This document shows positions 25,337-34,494 of a stretch of DNA of 64,000 nucleotides, piece by piece. The position numbers and the translations under genes are program-made. Every line of letters begins with the position of its first letter. The stretch's first letter is position 1. Location: contig NZ_QQPQ01000019.1 of the NCBI RefSeq assembly GCF_003346715.1, forward strand, positions 45,164 to 109,163, in the 5' to 3' direction. This DNA comes from Oceanispirochaeta sp. M1. Lineage in GTDB: Bacteria; Spirochaetota; Spirochaetia; DSM-2461. Below the pieces are notes generated by a model. It made no database searches and had not been told where the DNA came from. It saw nothing but the letters and a program-made list of their open reading frames with translations.

Positions 25337-28300
25337 TTATATTTCCTTCTGTTCATAAGGGCGAAAAGCAGGGGAGTTACAAAGAGGGTCATCAATGAGC
25401 TGACCAGGAGTCCCCCGATAATTGTCTGAGCAATAGGCTGCACCTGTTCCGTACCGGCTCCTCCCATAAAGGCAAGGGGATACATTCCCAGTATTGTGGT
25501 GAAAGTTGTCATCAGGATGGGTTTGAGTCGGTTCCCAGCCGCATTCACACAAGCCTCAACCAGATTCTCTCCCCGTTTGAGGAGCATCTTAGTATAGTCT
25601 ACCATAACTATTCCATTGTTTACGACCAGACCCACAAGAACTACGAGTCCCACAGCAGACATTATGCTGAAGCTGGAGCCGGTGATAAGGTATAGAAGAA
25701 CAACACCGATGAGCATCAGGGGAATTGTCATAAAGATGATAAAGGGATCTTTCAACGACTCAAACTGTGCCGCCATTACCCCAAAGACCAGGATCAGTGC
25801 AATAACCAGAATTATAACCATCTGGGTACCCTGTTCGGCTATGTCCTTGAAGTCTCCCCCCATGCTTATGGTGACACCATCGGGAACTATCACTTGATCT
25901 GCAAGCAGAGCATTGATATCAGCCTGGGCTTCAGTTGAAGAGTATCCTTGATTCAGTCCCCCCAGGATGTGGATGGTACGCTGTTCATTTTCTCTGCTGA
26001 TGGCAACAGGTCCGGTACTTCTCTCCAGATGGGCAACATTGGATACGGCAATCCTGGTACCGGAACTATTTACAACAAAAATCTTGTTCAGGTCGGGGAT
26101 GCTGCTTTTGTCCTCTTCTCTCAGAATAACCTGAACATCCAGTTCCTCTCCGTCTACCCTGTATCGGGTGGCGGTTTTTCCCTGAATACTGGCGCTGACT
26201 TCATTGGCTACAGTATACATATCCACACCCAGGCTGTAGGCCCTGTCTCTGTCGATAACCAGCTCGATCTGGGGCAGTCCCTTGTCCATATCCATACTGA
26301 GATCCTGTACTTTCGGCAGGTTTGCTTTCATCAGTTCAACTAAGTCATCAGAAAAGGATATTGCCTGATCAAGACTGTCTGACTGAATAACAAGGTCAAC
26401 AGGATTACTGTTCCCCATTCCCGGTCTCATACTCGTAAACTCAAGTGTTGCCGCCGGGAAATCATTGAACCAGGTTCTTACCATGGTTTTCATCTCATCA
26501 GCCGTCATTGTCTGGTTCTGGTAATCAGGGAGTTTTACCTCAACAGATGCCTTATTGGATTCTACAGAACCACCGAACATGCCAGATTCCCCGATGGTTA
26601 CAACCATATTTTCGTAATGACCGGCCATTTCATATTCTATATTATCAACCAGTTGACGGACCTGCTGCTCTGTTTCATCAAGAGCTGTACCAGTGGGCAG
26701 CTCCATGGATACCGTAAAAGAATCTTCACTCATGGACGGTGTCAAAACCATACCCATCTTAGGTATCTGCAACATGGTGAGTGCAAAGAGGAGAAAGATA
26801 AACAGCAGGGTTTTCTTTTTGTGATTCATCAATGCGGCAAGAAGCTTTTTGTAGCCATTATCCAGAGCATTGAAGCCTGCTTCAAAGGCATTATCTATTT
26901 TTTTCAGTGCCTTGTTTTTAAGAGGTTTCTGGGTTCTTGTTCTTACCTTGAGGTAGTTGGCCGACAGAGTAGGGACCAGTGTAATTGCTACTATCAGAGA
27001 TACTGACATAGCGATGATAATGGTCCAAGAAAGAGATTTGAATATCTGCCCGAACATTCCGATGTTGTCTGCAAAAAGAACCATGGGGATAAATACACAG
27101 ATCGTTGTCAGTGTAGATGCAGTTATTGATTTTACCATCTCTCTGTTTCCAAGGATGGCAGAGGCCTTGAGTCTGGTTCCCCGTTCTCTGTAGCGGAAAA
27201 TATTTTCAAGAATAACAATAGAGTTGTCTACAACCATTCCCAGACCGAGGATTATCCCGGTAAGTGTCATAAGGTTCAATGACAGGCCCATGAAATACAT
27301 AAACAGGATTGTCACAAAAATAGATATGGGGATGGAGAGGGCAATGATCAATGTACTGGACCAGGTTCGTAAAAAGAAAAAGAGTACAACCATGGCCAGG
27401 AGGATTCCCTGAAAGAGTGAGCTGTAGGTCTGATTCATAACGGAACGAATAGAAGAGGAGCTATCAGAAAGAACCAATACTTCCATTCCTGCAGGAAGAG
27501 CATTGTTGATACTTTTAATTTCATCCTGAATCTTGTCGGAAACATCTATACTGTTGGCATCTGACTCTTTCTGCACTGAAAGAGTTATACCTGTGAGACC
27601 GTTTATATAGACCCGATTTTCTTCATCTTCAAAAGCCAGAGAGACTTCAGCCACATCTTTGAGGCGTATAACTTTAGATGAGCTGTCAGGTCCGCCTGCA
27701 ATATTTGAGATAATCACATTTTCAATATCTTCAAGACTGCTGAATTCCGCATCTGTTCTTATCAGAAAATCTGTCCCTTTTTCTTCAATACTTCCGGAGC
27801 CCAGCTGATAATTCTGTGCAGCCAGAGAGGATGATACACGGCTCAGGGTCAAATTATAGGCTTCAAGGCGATTTTGAGACACATCGATTCTGACAATCTC
27901 CTGCTGTCCTCCCTTAACAGATACAGTCGCCACTCCGCTTATCCTTTCAACAAGAGGCTGAATTGTATCTTCGGCGACTTTACGCAGTTCATTCTGGGAT
28001 TGAGAGCCTTCGACTGCCAGGGTCATGACGGGCATCATGTCTGAACTCATCTTAAATATAATGGGGCTGTTAGCATCATCGGGGATCATATTTGATGCCA
28101 GTTCGAGTTTATCTCGAACATCATTTGTTGCAAGATCAAGATCTTTTGAAAAATCAAATTCAAGCATAATCATACTGGACCCTTCGGAAGAGGTAGAGCT
28201 TATCTCTTTAAGATCACTCACATTGGAAAGCTGCTGTTCCAGCATTTCTGTGACATTTTTTTCAACATCCTCCGGTCCTGCCCCCGGATATGAGGTCATG

Positions 28301-28440
28301 ACCAGGATTGAAGGCATTTCCATATCGGGAAACATCTCTACCGGGATACTCGGAACAAGAAAAGCAGCCAATCCTATAAGAAGGGCAAAAACAATGGAGA
28401 CTGCAACGGGTCTGTTAACTACGGTTTCGGTGATATTCAT
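25333..28440 (-). CDS. RND efflux transporter (AcrB/MdtB type, inner membrane)
   Basis: The 1035-residue protein has full RND length. It has an N-terminal helix (VNRPVAVSIVFALLIGLAAF), large periplasmic loops and two sets of membrane helices. TM4 contains GLGMVVDNSIVILENIFRYRERG, with a single acidic residue in the VDN motif as in many non-proteobacterial HAE1 pumps. It should form a proton-driven tripartite exporter with the adaptor (28454) and the TolC-like channel (32251). The substrate is unknown. The operon lies behind a sigma-54 promoter. Confidence 0.92.
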   Translation of the reverse strand: MNITETVVNRPVAVSIVFALLIGLAAFLVPSIPVEMFPDMEMPSILVMTSYPGAGPEDVEKNVTEMLEQQLSNVSDLKEISSTSSEGSSMIMLEFDFSKDLDLATNDVRDKLELASNMIPDDANSPIIFKMSSDMMPVMTLAVEGSQSQNELRKVAEDTIQPLVERISGVATVSVKGGQQEIVRIDVSQNRLEAYNLTLSRVSSSLAAQNYQLGSGSIEEKGTDFLIRTDAEFSSLEDIENVIISNIAGGPDSSSKVIRLKDVAEVSLAFEDEENRVYINGLTGITLSVQKESDANSIDVSDKIQDEIKSINNALPAGMEVLVLSDSSSSIRSVMNQTYSSLFQGILLAMVVLFFFLRTWSSTLIIALSIPISIFVTILFMYFMGLSLNLMTLTGIILGLGMVVDNSIVILENIFRYRERGTRLKASAILGNREMVKSITASTLTTICVFIPMVLFADNIGMFGQIFKSLSWTIIIAMSVSLIVAITLVPTLSANYLKVRTRTQKPLKNKALKKIDNAFEAGFNALDNGYKKLLAALMNHKKKTLLFIFLLFALTMLQIPKMGMVLTPSMSEDSFTVSMELPTGTALDETEQQVRQLVDNIEYEMAGHYENMVVTIGESGMFGGSVESNKASVEVKLPDYQNQTMTADEMKTMVRTWFNDFPAATLEFTSMRPGMGNSNPVDLVIQSDSLDQAISFSDDLVELMKANLPKVQDLSMDMDKGLPQIELVIDRDRAYSLGVDMYTVANEVSASIQGKTATRYRVDGEELDVQVILREEDKSSIPDLNKIFVVNSSGTRIAVSNVAHLERSTGPVAISRENEQRTIHILGGLNQGYSSTEAQADINALLADQVIVPDGVTISMGGDFKDIAEQGTQMVIILVIALILVFGVMAAQFESLKDPFIIFMTIPLMLIGVVLLYLITGSSFSIMSAVGLVVLVGLVVNNGIVMVDYTKMLLKRGENLVEACVNAAGNRLKPILMTTFTTILGMYPLAFMGGAGTEQVQPIAQTIIGGLLVSSLMTLFVTPLLFALMNRRKYK

Positions 28441-28453
28441 TTACAGTATTTCC

Positions 28454-29419
28454 TTATGAGTTTACTTTCACAGCAGACCCGGGCTGCAGCATTGTCTGTC
28501 CCAGGGTTACAAGCTGTTCACCTTCTGAGATGCCGCTTAAAACGATGGTTCTTCCATCTATGGAGAGTCCAGTTTCAATGATTTTCATTTCAGCCTTCAT
28601 ATCCTGGGAGATTACATAAACATATTTCCCGTCTTCAGAGTTCTGAATGCTGTTGCTTGGAATCACCAGGGCATTTGTGTATTTGGCTGTAATTAAATAT
28701 GCCGATCCGAACATTCCGGATTTTATTCTTTTATCTGTTTTATCAAGATTCAGTTTTATTTCCAGTGTCCTGGAGTTTCTGTCCAGCACGGGGCTGATCT
28801 CAGTAATGGAAGCCTCAAAGAATTCATTTTCATAGGGTTCAAAACTGATCAGGGCCTTCTGACCGAGTGCTACAGAGGCCATATCTTTCTCTGATATAAA
28901 ACTCTGAATCTGCAGTGATGAGAGGTCTCCCACTGTAGCCAGGGGGACTTGAGGAGAGGATATGGTAGCTCCCACGTTATAGGGCAGGTCCGTAATCGTT
29001 CCGTTGATGGTGGATTTAACAGGGCTTGCAACATATTTCTGTCCAGGCAGAGAAGGGTCTACTTCTGCAATGATATCTCCCTTGCGTACATAGGTACCAA
29101 GGCTTACATTGAGTTTTGTCAGTTTTCCCGTGGCATCCGGATAGATTTCAACAGTTGTTTCTGCAATAACATCTCCATTGAACTTCAGGTAATCTTCAAT
29201 ACTGCTCAGTTCAATGCTTTGAGTCAGGACTGTGTAAACAGTCTCTTCCTCTATTTTATTTTTGGGAGCTCTCGGACCAATCTGTGCTTTTTGAGCATTC
29301 TCGGAAATGGGGGCATTGCTTATGAGAGTATTAATTCCCATGCCACCAATAACTACAACAATCAGGATAATCAGTACAAGCCCTGTGATTCGGCCTTTCT
29401 TCTCTTTTTTCTTATTCAT
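28454..29419 (-). CDS. RND efflux periplasmic adaptor (membrane fusion protein)
   Basis: The ATG at 29419 follows GGAGGG; the in-frame TTG at 29434 lies upstream of that ribosome binding site. The 321 residues begin with charged MNKKKEKKGR and one membrane anchor (ITGLVLIILIVVVIGGMGINTLI). A biotinyl-lipoyl-like barrel follows (LNVSLGTYVRKGDIIAEVDPS, with PVKSTINGTITDLPYNVGATI), then the beta-barrel and membrane-proximal domains (GMFGSAYL, VIPSNSIQ). It links the pump to the outer-membrane channel. The RND gene follows 13 bases later. Confidence 0.88.
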   Translation of the reverse strand: MNKKKEKKGRITGLVLIILIVVVIGGMGINTLISNAPISENAQKAQIGPRAPKNKIEEETVYTVLTQSIELSSIEDYLKFNGDVIAETTVEIYPDATGKLTKLNVSLGTYVRKGDIIAEVDPSLPGQKYVASPVKSTINGTITDLPYNVGATISSPQVPLATVGDLSSLQIQSFISEKDMASVALGQKALISFEPYENEFFEASITEISPVLDRNSRTLEIKLNLDKTDKRIKSGMFGSAYLITAKYTNALVIPSNSIQNSEDGKYVYVISQDMKAEMKIIETGLSIDGRTIVLSGISEGEQLVTLGQTMLQPGSAVKVNS

Positions 29420-29465
29420 ATAACCCTCCGGCAATTTAAATTCAGTTCTTATACCGGATAGTAAT

Positions 29466-29480
29466 GCAGGATCTGTGCCA
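29466..29480 (-). promoter_or_regulatory. Sigma-54 promoter of the adaptor-pump operon
   Basis: On the minus strand TGGCAC (29480-29475), five bases and CTGC (29469-29466) match the -24/-12 consensus TGGCAC-N5-TTGC with one mismatch. It lies about 45-60 bases before the adaptor ATG. The nearby NtrC-type activator gene (29589) and the upstream inverted repeat make the assignment stronger than the motif alone. Confidence 0.7.
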
Positions 29481-29530
29481 AGTTCTGTAAGTTGTGTTTA
29501 GAGGGGTTTAAAAGCTGATTTCAGGAGAGG

Positions 29531-29571
29531 AGCTGTGCAGATATTGCGCAGTTCTCAACAAATGCACAGCT
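29531..29571 (-). promoter_or_regulatory. Inverted repeat, candidate enhancer (UAS) for the NtrC-type regulator
   Basis: AGCTGTGCA (29531-29539) and TGCACAGCT (29563-29571) are perfect 9-base inverted repeats with 23 bases between, located 50-100 bases upstream of the sigma-54 promoter. Similar CTGTG/CACAG half-sites occur upstream of the TolC-like gene (33672-33708), which suggests a shared activator site. Confidence 0.6.
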
Positions 29572-29588
29572 CGGTGAGGGAAATGGAA

Positions 29589-30938
29589 TTATTCCGCTTT
29601 GTCCAGATTGAATTCCTGTATTTTGTTTATAATTGTACGCCGGGATATACCCAGCTCTTTCGCAGCTCGGCTGCGGTTCCCTTCCCATCGCCTGAGGGCC
29701 TGGATAATTGACTCTTTCTCCATCTCTTTCAGAGTGCGTCCCGCCTTTCCTGATTCCAGTGCGGTCATTGTAGAAACCGGAGCCTGAAGGTCTATGTCCG
29801 TATCCTGAAGTTCATTGCCTTCACAGAAAATCATGGATCTCTCCAGAATATTTTCGAGTTCTCTGATATTTCCGGGAAAATCATGGGTTTTCAAAATCTC
29901 CCAGGCCTTGTCTGAGAGCCCCTGCAGATTTAGATCCATTTTTTGGTTCAGTTTTTCAATAAGGAAACCCGTCAGCCGGGGAAGATCATCCATGCGTTCC
30001 CGAAGGGAGGGAATCTCCAGCCGGGCTATATTGAGTCTGTAATACAGGTCTTCACGGAACAGACCCTCTTTGACCATCTCTTCCAGTCTGCGGTTAGTGG
30101 CTGTAATAATACGGGCTGTAATGTCTATCTCTTCCAGTCCTCCAAGACGGCGGAACTTCTTTTCCTGTAAGACCCGGAGCATCTTTACCTGCAAAGAGAG
30201 GGGCATTTCACCAATTTCATCCAGAAAAAGACTCCCCCCCGATGCCTGCTCAATGAGACCTTTTTTTTGTTTATCAGCCCCTGTAAAGGCCCCTTTTTCA
30301 TAGCCGAAGAGCTCACTTTCAATAAGATTTTCGGGGACTCCTCCAATATTTACAGGAATAAAGGGTGCATCTTTCTGGGCAGAGTTCTGATGGAGTGTCC
30401 GGGCAGTTACTTCTTTTCCCACTCCGCTTGCACCGGTTATCAGTACTGTCGCATTGGTGGATGCAACACGGAGGAGGCGTTTCTGCAGTAGAATCATTGC
30501 TTTAGAGCTCCCGTTGAAATACTCATCACCCAGAGTGTTCATACCCTCCTGCATACCCTCCTGCATATCTTCTGAAACAAGAAGATTTTCTTTCAGAGCT
30601 AATAATTTATCCAGAAGGATTTCGGGGTCGAAGGGTTTGACAATATAATCGACGGCACCGATTTTCAGGGCATCAACTGCATCATTAACCTGACCGAAGG
30701 CAGATATCATTGTCACCGGAAAGGGCTGTTCCTGAGTCTGAAGCCATGCAAGTAATTCCAGCCCCGACATTCCCGGCATTTTAAGATCAAATATTCCCGC
30801 ATCATATTCATTGTTTTCAATAAATCTTTGAGCAGAAAAGGCATTTTCCGCACTGTCTACGGTGAAACCATCCTGTTCCAGTAATATTTTGAGACTTTCG
30901 CGGATGTTTTTTTCATCATCAACAACCAGAATCCTCAT
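29589..30938 (-). CDS. NtrC-family sigma-54-dependent response regulator
   Basis: The 449 residues have three domains. The receiver (1-120) has the acidic pocket VDDEK, phospho-acceptor Asp51 (FDLKMPG) and Lys101. The AAA+ domain has Walker A GASGVGKE (169-176), the sigma-54-contacting GAFTGA (216-221), and LFLDEIGEMP. The C-terminal Fis-type helix-turn-helix is NRSRAAKELGISRRTIINKI. It activates sigma-54 RNA polymerase when phosphorylated by the overlapping kinase gene's product (ATGA overlap). Its likely targets are the two sigma-54 promoters in this locus. Confidence 0.93.
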   Translation of the reverse strand: MRILVVDDEKNIRESLKILLEQDGFTVDSAENAFSAQRFIENNEYDAGIFDLKMPGMSGLELLAWLQTQEQPFPVTMISAFGQVNDAVDALKIGAVDYIVKPFDPEILLDKLLALKENLLVSEDMQEGMQEGMNTLGDEYFNGSSKAMILLQKRLLRVASTNATVLITGASGVGKEVTARTLHQNSAQKDAPFIPVNIGGVPENLIESELFGYEKGAFTGADKQKKGLIEQASGGSLFLDEIGEMPLSLQVKMLRVLQEKKFRRLGGLEEIDITARIITATNRRLEEMVKEGLFREDLYYRLNIARLEIPSLRERMDDLPRLTGFLIEKLNQKMDLNLQGLSDKAWEILKTHDFPGNIRELENILERSMIFCEGNELQDTDIDLQAPVSTMTALESGKAGRTLKEMEKESIIQALRRWEGNRSRAAKELGISRRTIINKIQEFNLDKAE

Positions 30939-32191
30939 GATAGATGCTCCTCTTTCTCCAGCAGAGGGAAGGTTATACGGACTGATGTTCCCATACCGGG
31001 GTCGGATTCTATTTTAAGGTCTCCATGGGCGGCACTGACAAAGCTGTGGACGATTGCAAGTCCTATTCCTGATCCTGTGGATTTTGTTGTAAAGAAGGGA
31101 TCAAAAAGATGCTTCAGATTTTCCGGAGGAATACCCTTGCCCTTATCTTTTACAATGAGGACTACCTGATCATCCTTTGTATCCAGATCTATGCTTATAT
31201 CAGAATGGTCACTTTCACTTTGAAGGGCATTATTGAGTAGATTTTCCAGTATGGATCTAAAGCGGTCAGGATCAATGTGAACCGGAAATACATCATCTCT
31301 GGTACTGTAACTCAAATTATGGCTGTAACGTTTCATAGTTTTACTTACTTCAATGTTTAAGTCGCAACGCTGGGGTTCCCCTTCGGGATGCCTCAGGTAA
31401 TCACCTACGCGCTCTGTCAGAAGAGAGAGACGATCCACTTCCTCATTGATAATCCGCAGGGATTCTTCGTGGAGCCGGCAGGATGATCTTTTTATTATGG
31501 TGGACTGAAGGCGGATGCTGCTTAGAGGGTTTTTTATCTCATGAGTCAGAGTGCGGGCTGCTGTTCCCAGAACCACCAGACGCTCCTGTTCGCCAATCTG
31601 TTTTCTGTAGGATATATTTTTCGTATACAAGTGCCAGATAAAGAATACAATAGAGATTATGATGACGGGGATGATGAACTGCAGCAGCTTGAATTTCTGA
31701 ACTGTTGAATATATCAGGGGATCAATTATTTCCACATAGGTATAGCGAATCATCTGCTCCCTGTATTCTTTACTTTGGGTCTCGATATTCTGTGTATATC
31801 CTTGATTATATTTTTCGATGTCCTCCATATTTCTGAAAATAGGGATAAAGGGATTCATCATATCCCTCTGGATGACAATACTCTTTCTTTCCTTGTTGAA
31901 AAAAGGCCTTTCAGAAGTAGATTCAATCTTTGGACGGGCAGTGCCATGGATATAGAGAGGATCTCCGTAGTAGTTATAGAATGCAAATCCCAGGATCTGT
32001 GCTGTCATCTGATCATCCAGAGATTCTCCGGATGTATACAAATTGTAATAGCGTCCCAGTAATTTTTCATATTCCAGGAGAAGGCTGACCTGTTTATGCT
32101 GAATATGGGTTTCAATAATTATGACACCCATAACAGAGAACAGTACAAAAATCAGTATCAGCAGATAGATTAAGAATCTTTTTTCATTCAT
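30935..32191 (-). CDS. Membrane sensor histidine kinase, partner of the NtrC-type regulator
   Basis: Starting at the ATG at 32191 gives 418 residues with an N-terminal membrane helix (RFLIYLLILIFVLFSVMGVII). A ~150-residue periplasmic sensor follows, then a second helix (LLQFIIPVIIISIVFFIWHLY), the phospho-histidine box TLTHEIKNPLSSIRL, and ATPase boxes NLLNNALQS and DKGKGIPPE plus the G2 region GSGIGLAIVHS. An ATG at 32236 would add 15 residues; neither start has a clear ribosome binding site. It probably senses an envelope or efflux-substrate signal. Confidence 0.88.
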   Translation of the reverse strand: MNEKRFLIYLLILIFVLFSVMGVIIIETHIQHKQVSLLLEYEKLLGRYYNLYTSGESLDDQMTAQILGFAFYNYYGDPLYIHGTARPKIESTSERPFFNKERKSIVIQRDMMNPFIPIFRNMEDIEKYNQGYTQNIETQSKEYREQMIRYTYVEIIDPLIYSTVQKFKLLQFIIPVIIISIVFFIWHLYTKNISYRKQIGEQERLVVLGTAARTLTHEIKNPLSSIRLQSTIIKRSSCRLHEESLRIINEEVDRLSLLTERVGDYLRHPEGEPQRCDLNIEVSKTMKRYSHNLSYSTRDDVFPVHIDPDRFRSILENLLNNALQSESDHSDISIDLDTKDDQVVLIVKDKGKGIPPENLKHLFDPFFTTKSTGSGIGLAIVHSFVSAAHGDLKIESDPGMGTSVRITFPLLEKEEHLS

Positions 32192-32250
32192 ATTGCTTGT
32201 AATTATATGTGTATATAGGGGCTGTGACAAACGCATCAGATTTTTTCACA

Positions 32251-33570
32251 TTATTGTACATTTCGAATCTCCATTACACTGTTAATATCTGCATTAAGCG
32301 CCAATTCCATGTCCAGAATTCCTGCAAGATATCTGTATTTACTCAAGAGTAGATCCTGATGAGCTGATAACAGTTTATTCTGTGCATCTTCAACATCCAG
32401 GAGCTCGGATGTTCCCTGAGAATAGGCGGCTTCTGTCATTTCATAAGTTTTCTGTGCCAGCTCTACAGAAAGTTCTGATGTCTCTATATTCGTCCATGCT
32501 CCCTCGAGAGTCATAATAAGAGATCTAATCTCCTGTTCTGCATTATTCATGGTATTCTCCACCTGAATAGAGGACTTTTCAACATTTCTGCCGGCACTGT
32601 TTATTGATGTCCTGTCACTGGAACCGGGAATAAAACCATCTATGGGAACACTCAAGTAAGCAGATATTGTTGCACTGTCTGACCAGGAGGGTTCTTCACT
32701 GAGACTTGTTATACCATTATCCCATTTTGCAGATAGAGACAGGGACGGGGCCATTTTTCCTGCTTTTAGCAGTTTTTCCTTATTTTCAAGGATCTCCCTG
32801 TTTTTCTGACTGCTCTGCACATCGAGTCTTCCTGTAAGGAAAGTATCCACAAGAACTTGAGCTTCCAGTTCTATCTGCGTCACTGTTAAATCCCCCTGGA
32901 GTTCAATTCTTTGGGAAAGATCCATTCCCAGAAGATTCTGAAAGGCCATAAGCTGATTTTCATAGGCTGTTTTGACATCCTGATAGGCTGGTTTTAACAG
33001 TTCAACAGAGTTCTGAGCCTGCAGGACATTTAACTCTGAAACCAGGCCGTTCTGAAAGTTAACCAGGGCCTGTTCATAGCGTTTCTGTGCCAGATCAATA
33101 CTCTTCTGCTTGAGGAGTACATTTTCCTCAGAAGCCAGCAGATACTTGAACTGTTTTCGAATGGATGCTTCCAGACTTTTCTGATTATTCTCATACACAA
33201 TTGACTGGGCCTCATACCCAAGGGAGGAGGCTTCCATGGAGTAAAAGTTTGTCAGGCCGAGGGGGAGTGAAATCCCTCCGCCAAAACTCATACTCCACGG
33301 ATCTCCGGATGTCTGCATTGATTCAGTACTGAGAAATTCATCTTTTCGGGATACTCCGGCACTTGCGGAGAAGCTGGGGAGGAAATTATTCCATCTGTTA
33401 TTTTTTTCCTCTTCACTGTTTTGATAATCCAGAGAAGAGCTTCTCAGGGACAGGTTTTGTGTCATCCCCAATTCAACGGCCTTCTCTTCTGTCAGTGTTA
33501 ATGGCTCCTCTGCATATATAAATCCTGTTATAGCGATAACGCCAAGAAATCCCAAAATTAACTTTCTCAT
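32251..33570 (-). CDS. TolC-like outer membrane efflux channel
   Basis: The product is about 439 residues with a signal peptide (MRKLILGFLGVIAITGFIYAEE) and long helical repeats rich in SLDYQNSEEEKNNRW- and YEQALVNFQNGLVSELNVL-type motifs, as in OEP/TolC proteins. The second ATG (33570) is better spaced from AAGG than the ATG at 33576. It is the first gene of the unit channel-kinase-regulator and lies behind a near-perfect sigma-54 promoter. It should work with the adaptor and pump encoded downstream. Confidence 0.85.
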   Translation of the reverse strand: MRKLILGFLGVIAITGFIYAEEPLTLTEEKAVELGMTQNLSLRSSSLDYQNSEEEKNNRWNNFLPSFSASAGVSRKDEFLSTESMQTSGDPWSMSFGGGISLPLGLTNFYSMEASSLGYEAQSIVYENNQKSLEASIRKQFKYLLASEENVLLKQKSIDLAQKRYEQALVNFQNGLVSELNVLQAQNSVELLKPAYQDVKTAYENQLMAFQNLLGMDLSQRIELQGDLTVTQIELEAQVLVDTFLTGRLDVQSSQKNREILENKEKLLKAGKMAPSLSLSAKWDNGITSLSEEPSWSDSATISAYLSVPIDGFIPGSSDRTSINSAGRNVEKSSIQVENTMNNAEQEIRSLIMTLEGAWTNIETSELSVELAQKTYEMTEAAYSQGTSELLDVEDAQNKLLSAHQDLLLSKYRYLAGILDMELALNADINSVMEIRNVQ

Positions 33571-33604
33571 ATTCATACCTTAAATGTTTGATATTTAAGA
33601 TAGC

Positions 33605-33619
33605 GCAATTATTGTGCCA
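33605..33619 (-). promoter_or_regulatory. Sigma-54 promoter of the channel-kinase-regulator operon
   Basis: On the minus strand TGGCAC (33619-33614), AATAA, TTGC (33608-33605) is an exact match to the -24/-12 core with correct spacing, preceded by T as in the consensus. It lies about 35-50 bases before the TolC-like start. The operon therefore encodes its own activator. Confidence 0.8.
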
Positions 33620-33671
33620 AGTGGCGAAATGGGCTTTGTGTGCAGCGAGAGGATGAGATGACGGGGAGACG

Positions 33672-33708
33672 CTGTGAAAAAAATGCACAGTTTACATGTT
33701 TTTCACAG
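33672..33708 (-). promoter_or_regulatory. CTGTG/CACAG half-sites, candidate enhancer
   Basis: CTGTG (33672-33676), CACAG (33686-33690) and CACAG (33704-33708) form overlapping inverted repeats 55-90 bases upstream of the sigma-54 promoter. The half-sites match those of the 29531-29571 repeat. The rest of the intergenic region up to 33867 shows no gene or strong hairpin. Confidence 0.55.
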
Positions 33709-33867
33709 TTCTTTTTCAGGATTTATTAAATGTTCGTTCCTCTCAAGATCTGGCTAAACTTGTAGATAAGCAGAGTCATCAAGTATTCAGCAAAAAATTG
33801 TCAGAAAGATGTCGTTGTCAGCATCAGGAATACACAGCTAGAACATCTCAGTAATATGCATCAGACG

Positions 33868-34494
33868 TTATATTCTATCTGAAAGTGCATTCTTCAACTC
33901 TGAATTCTCAATCGTAGTAATATCCAGAGTATCTAGAAATCCAGGATATCTTAAAACAGGATTAACAATATTATCCGGAAGTTTTGATATAATTTCACCA
34001 AAAGATCTATGGGCAATAGTCGAAATATCGGCAAGTTTTTTGCGGCTTTCTCCTTGAGGTATTTGTCTCTGAGCAGGATACCCGCAACCAGATTGCACAC
34101 TGAAGAGACGCTGGATCAAAAAATCAAGATTCACATCACCGGCCCAGCCATAGCCCTGATTAAGGGCTAGAGAAATACAGTTTCCACCATTGATCTGGGT
34201 AAACAACCAGGCATCAAGAGGGGTCAGTATATGCCCGCAGAAGACTCCGGGATACTGCATGACCGAGTTTAGGAATCCTTGCCCTGTACCGCATCCCCCT
34301 ATGACATAATCCACTCTTTTGGAATTCAGAAGCAGACCGGCCATAAATCCAGTATGTATATATTGCAGTTCAGGATTTTCACCCTTAAACTTCATACCGC
34401 AATTCACAATGCTGTGATCTGTATTCTCCAAAGCCTGTAGAATATCTTTATTTTTATCTGCAGCACTTGTTTCACTGATAACAGCTATCTTCAT
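33868..34494 (-). CDS. RpiB/LacAB-family sugar isomerase
   Basis: The 208-residue protein resembles ribose-5-phosphate isomerase B/galactose-6-phosphate isomerase. It begins KIAVISETSAADKN and has the active-site motif GGCGTGQGFLNS with the catalytic cysteine, then FCGHILTPLDAWLFTQINGGNCISLAL. It is longer than the usual ~150 residues, with a C-terminal extension. It is the last gene of the second sugar locus, overlapping the transketolase subunit gene by 4 bases. An aldose-ketose isomerase role feeding the transketolase is likely; the substrate is unknown. Confidence 0.75.
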   Translation of the reverse strand: MKIAVISETSAADKNKDILQALENTDHSIVNCGMKFKGENPELQYIHTGFMAGLLLNSKRVDYVIGGCGTGQGFLNSVMQYPGVFCGHILTPLDAWLFTQINGGNCISLALNQGYGWAGDVNLDFLIQRLFSVQSGCGYPAQRQIPQGESRKKLADISTIAHRSFGEIISKLPDNIVNPVLRYPGFLDTLDITTIENSELKNALSDRI

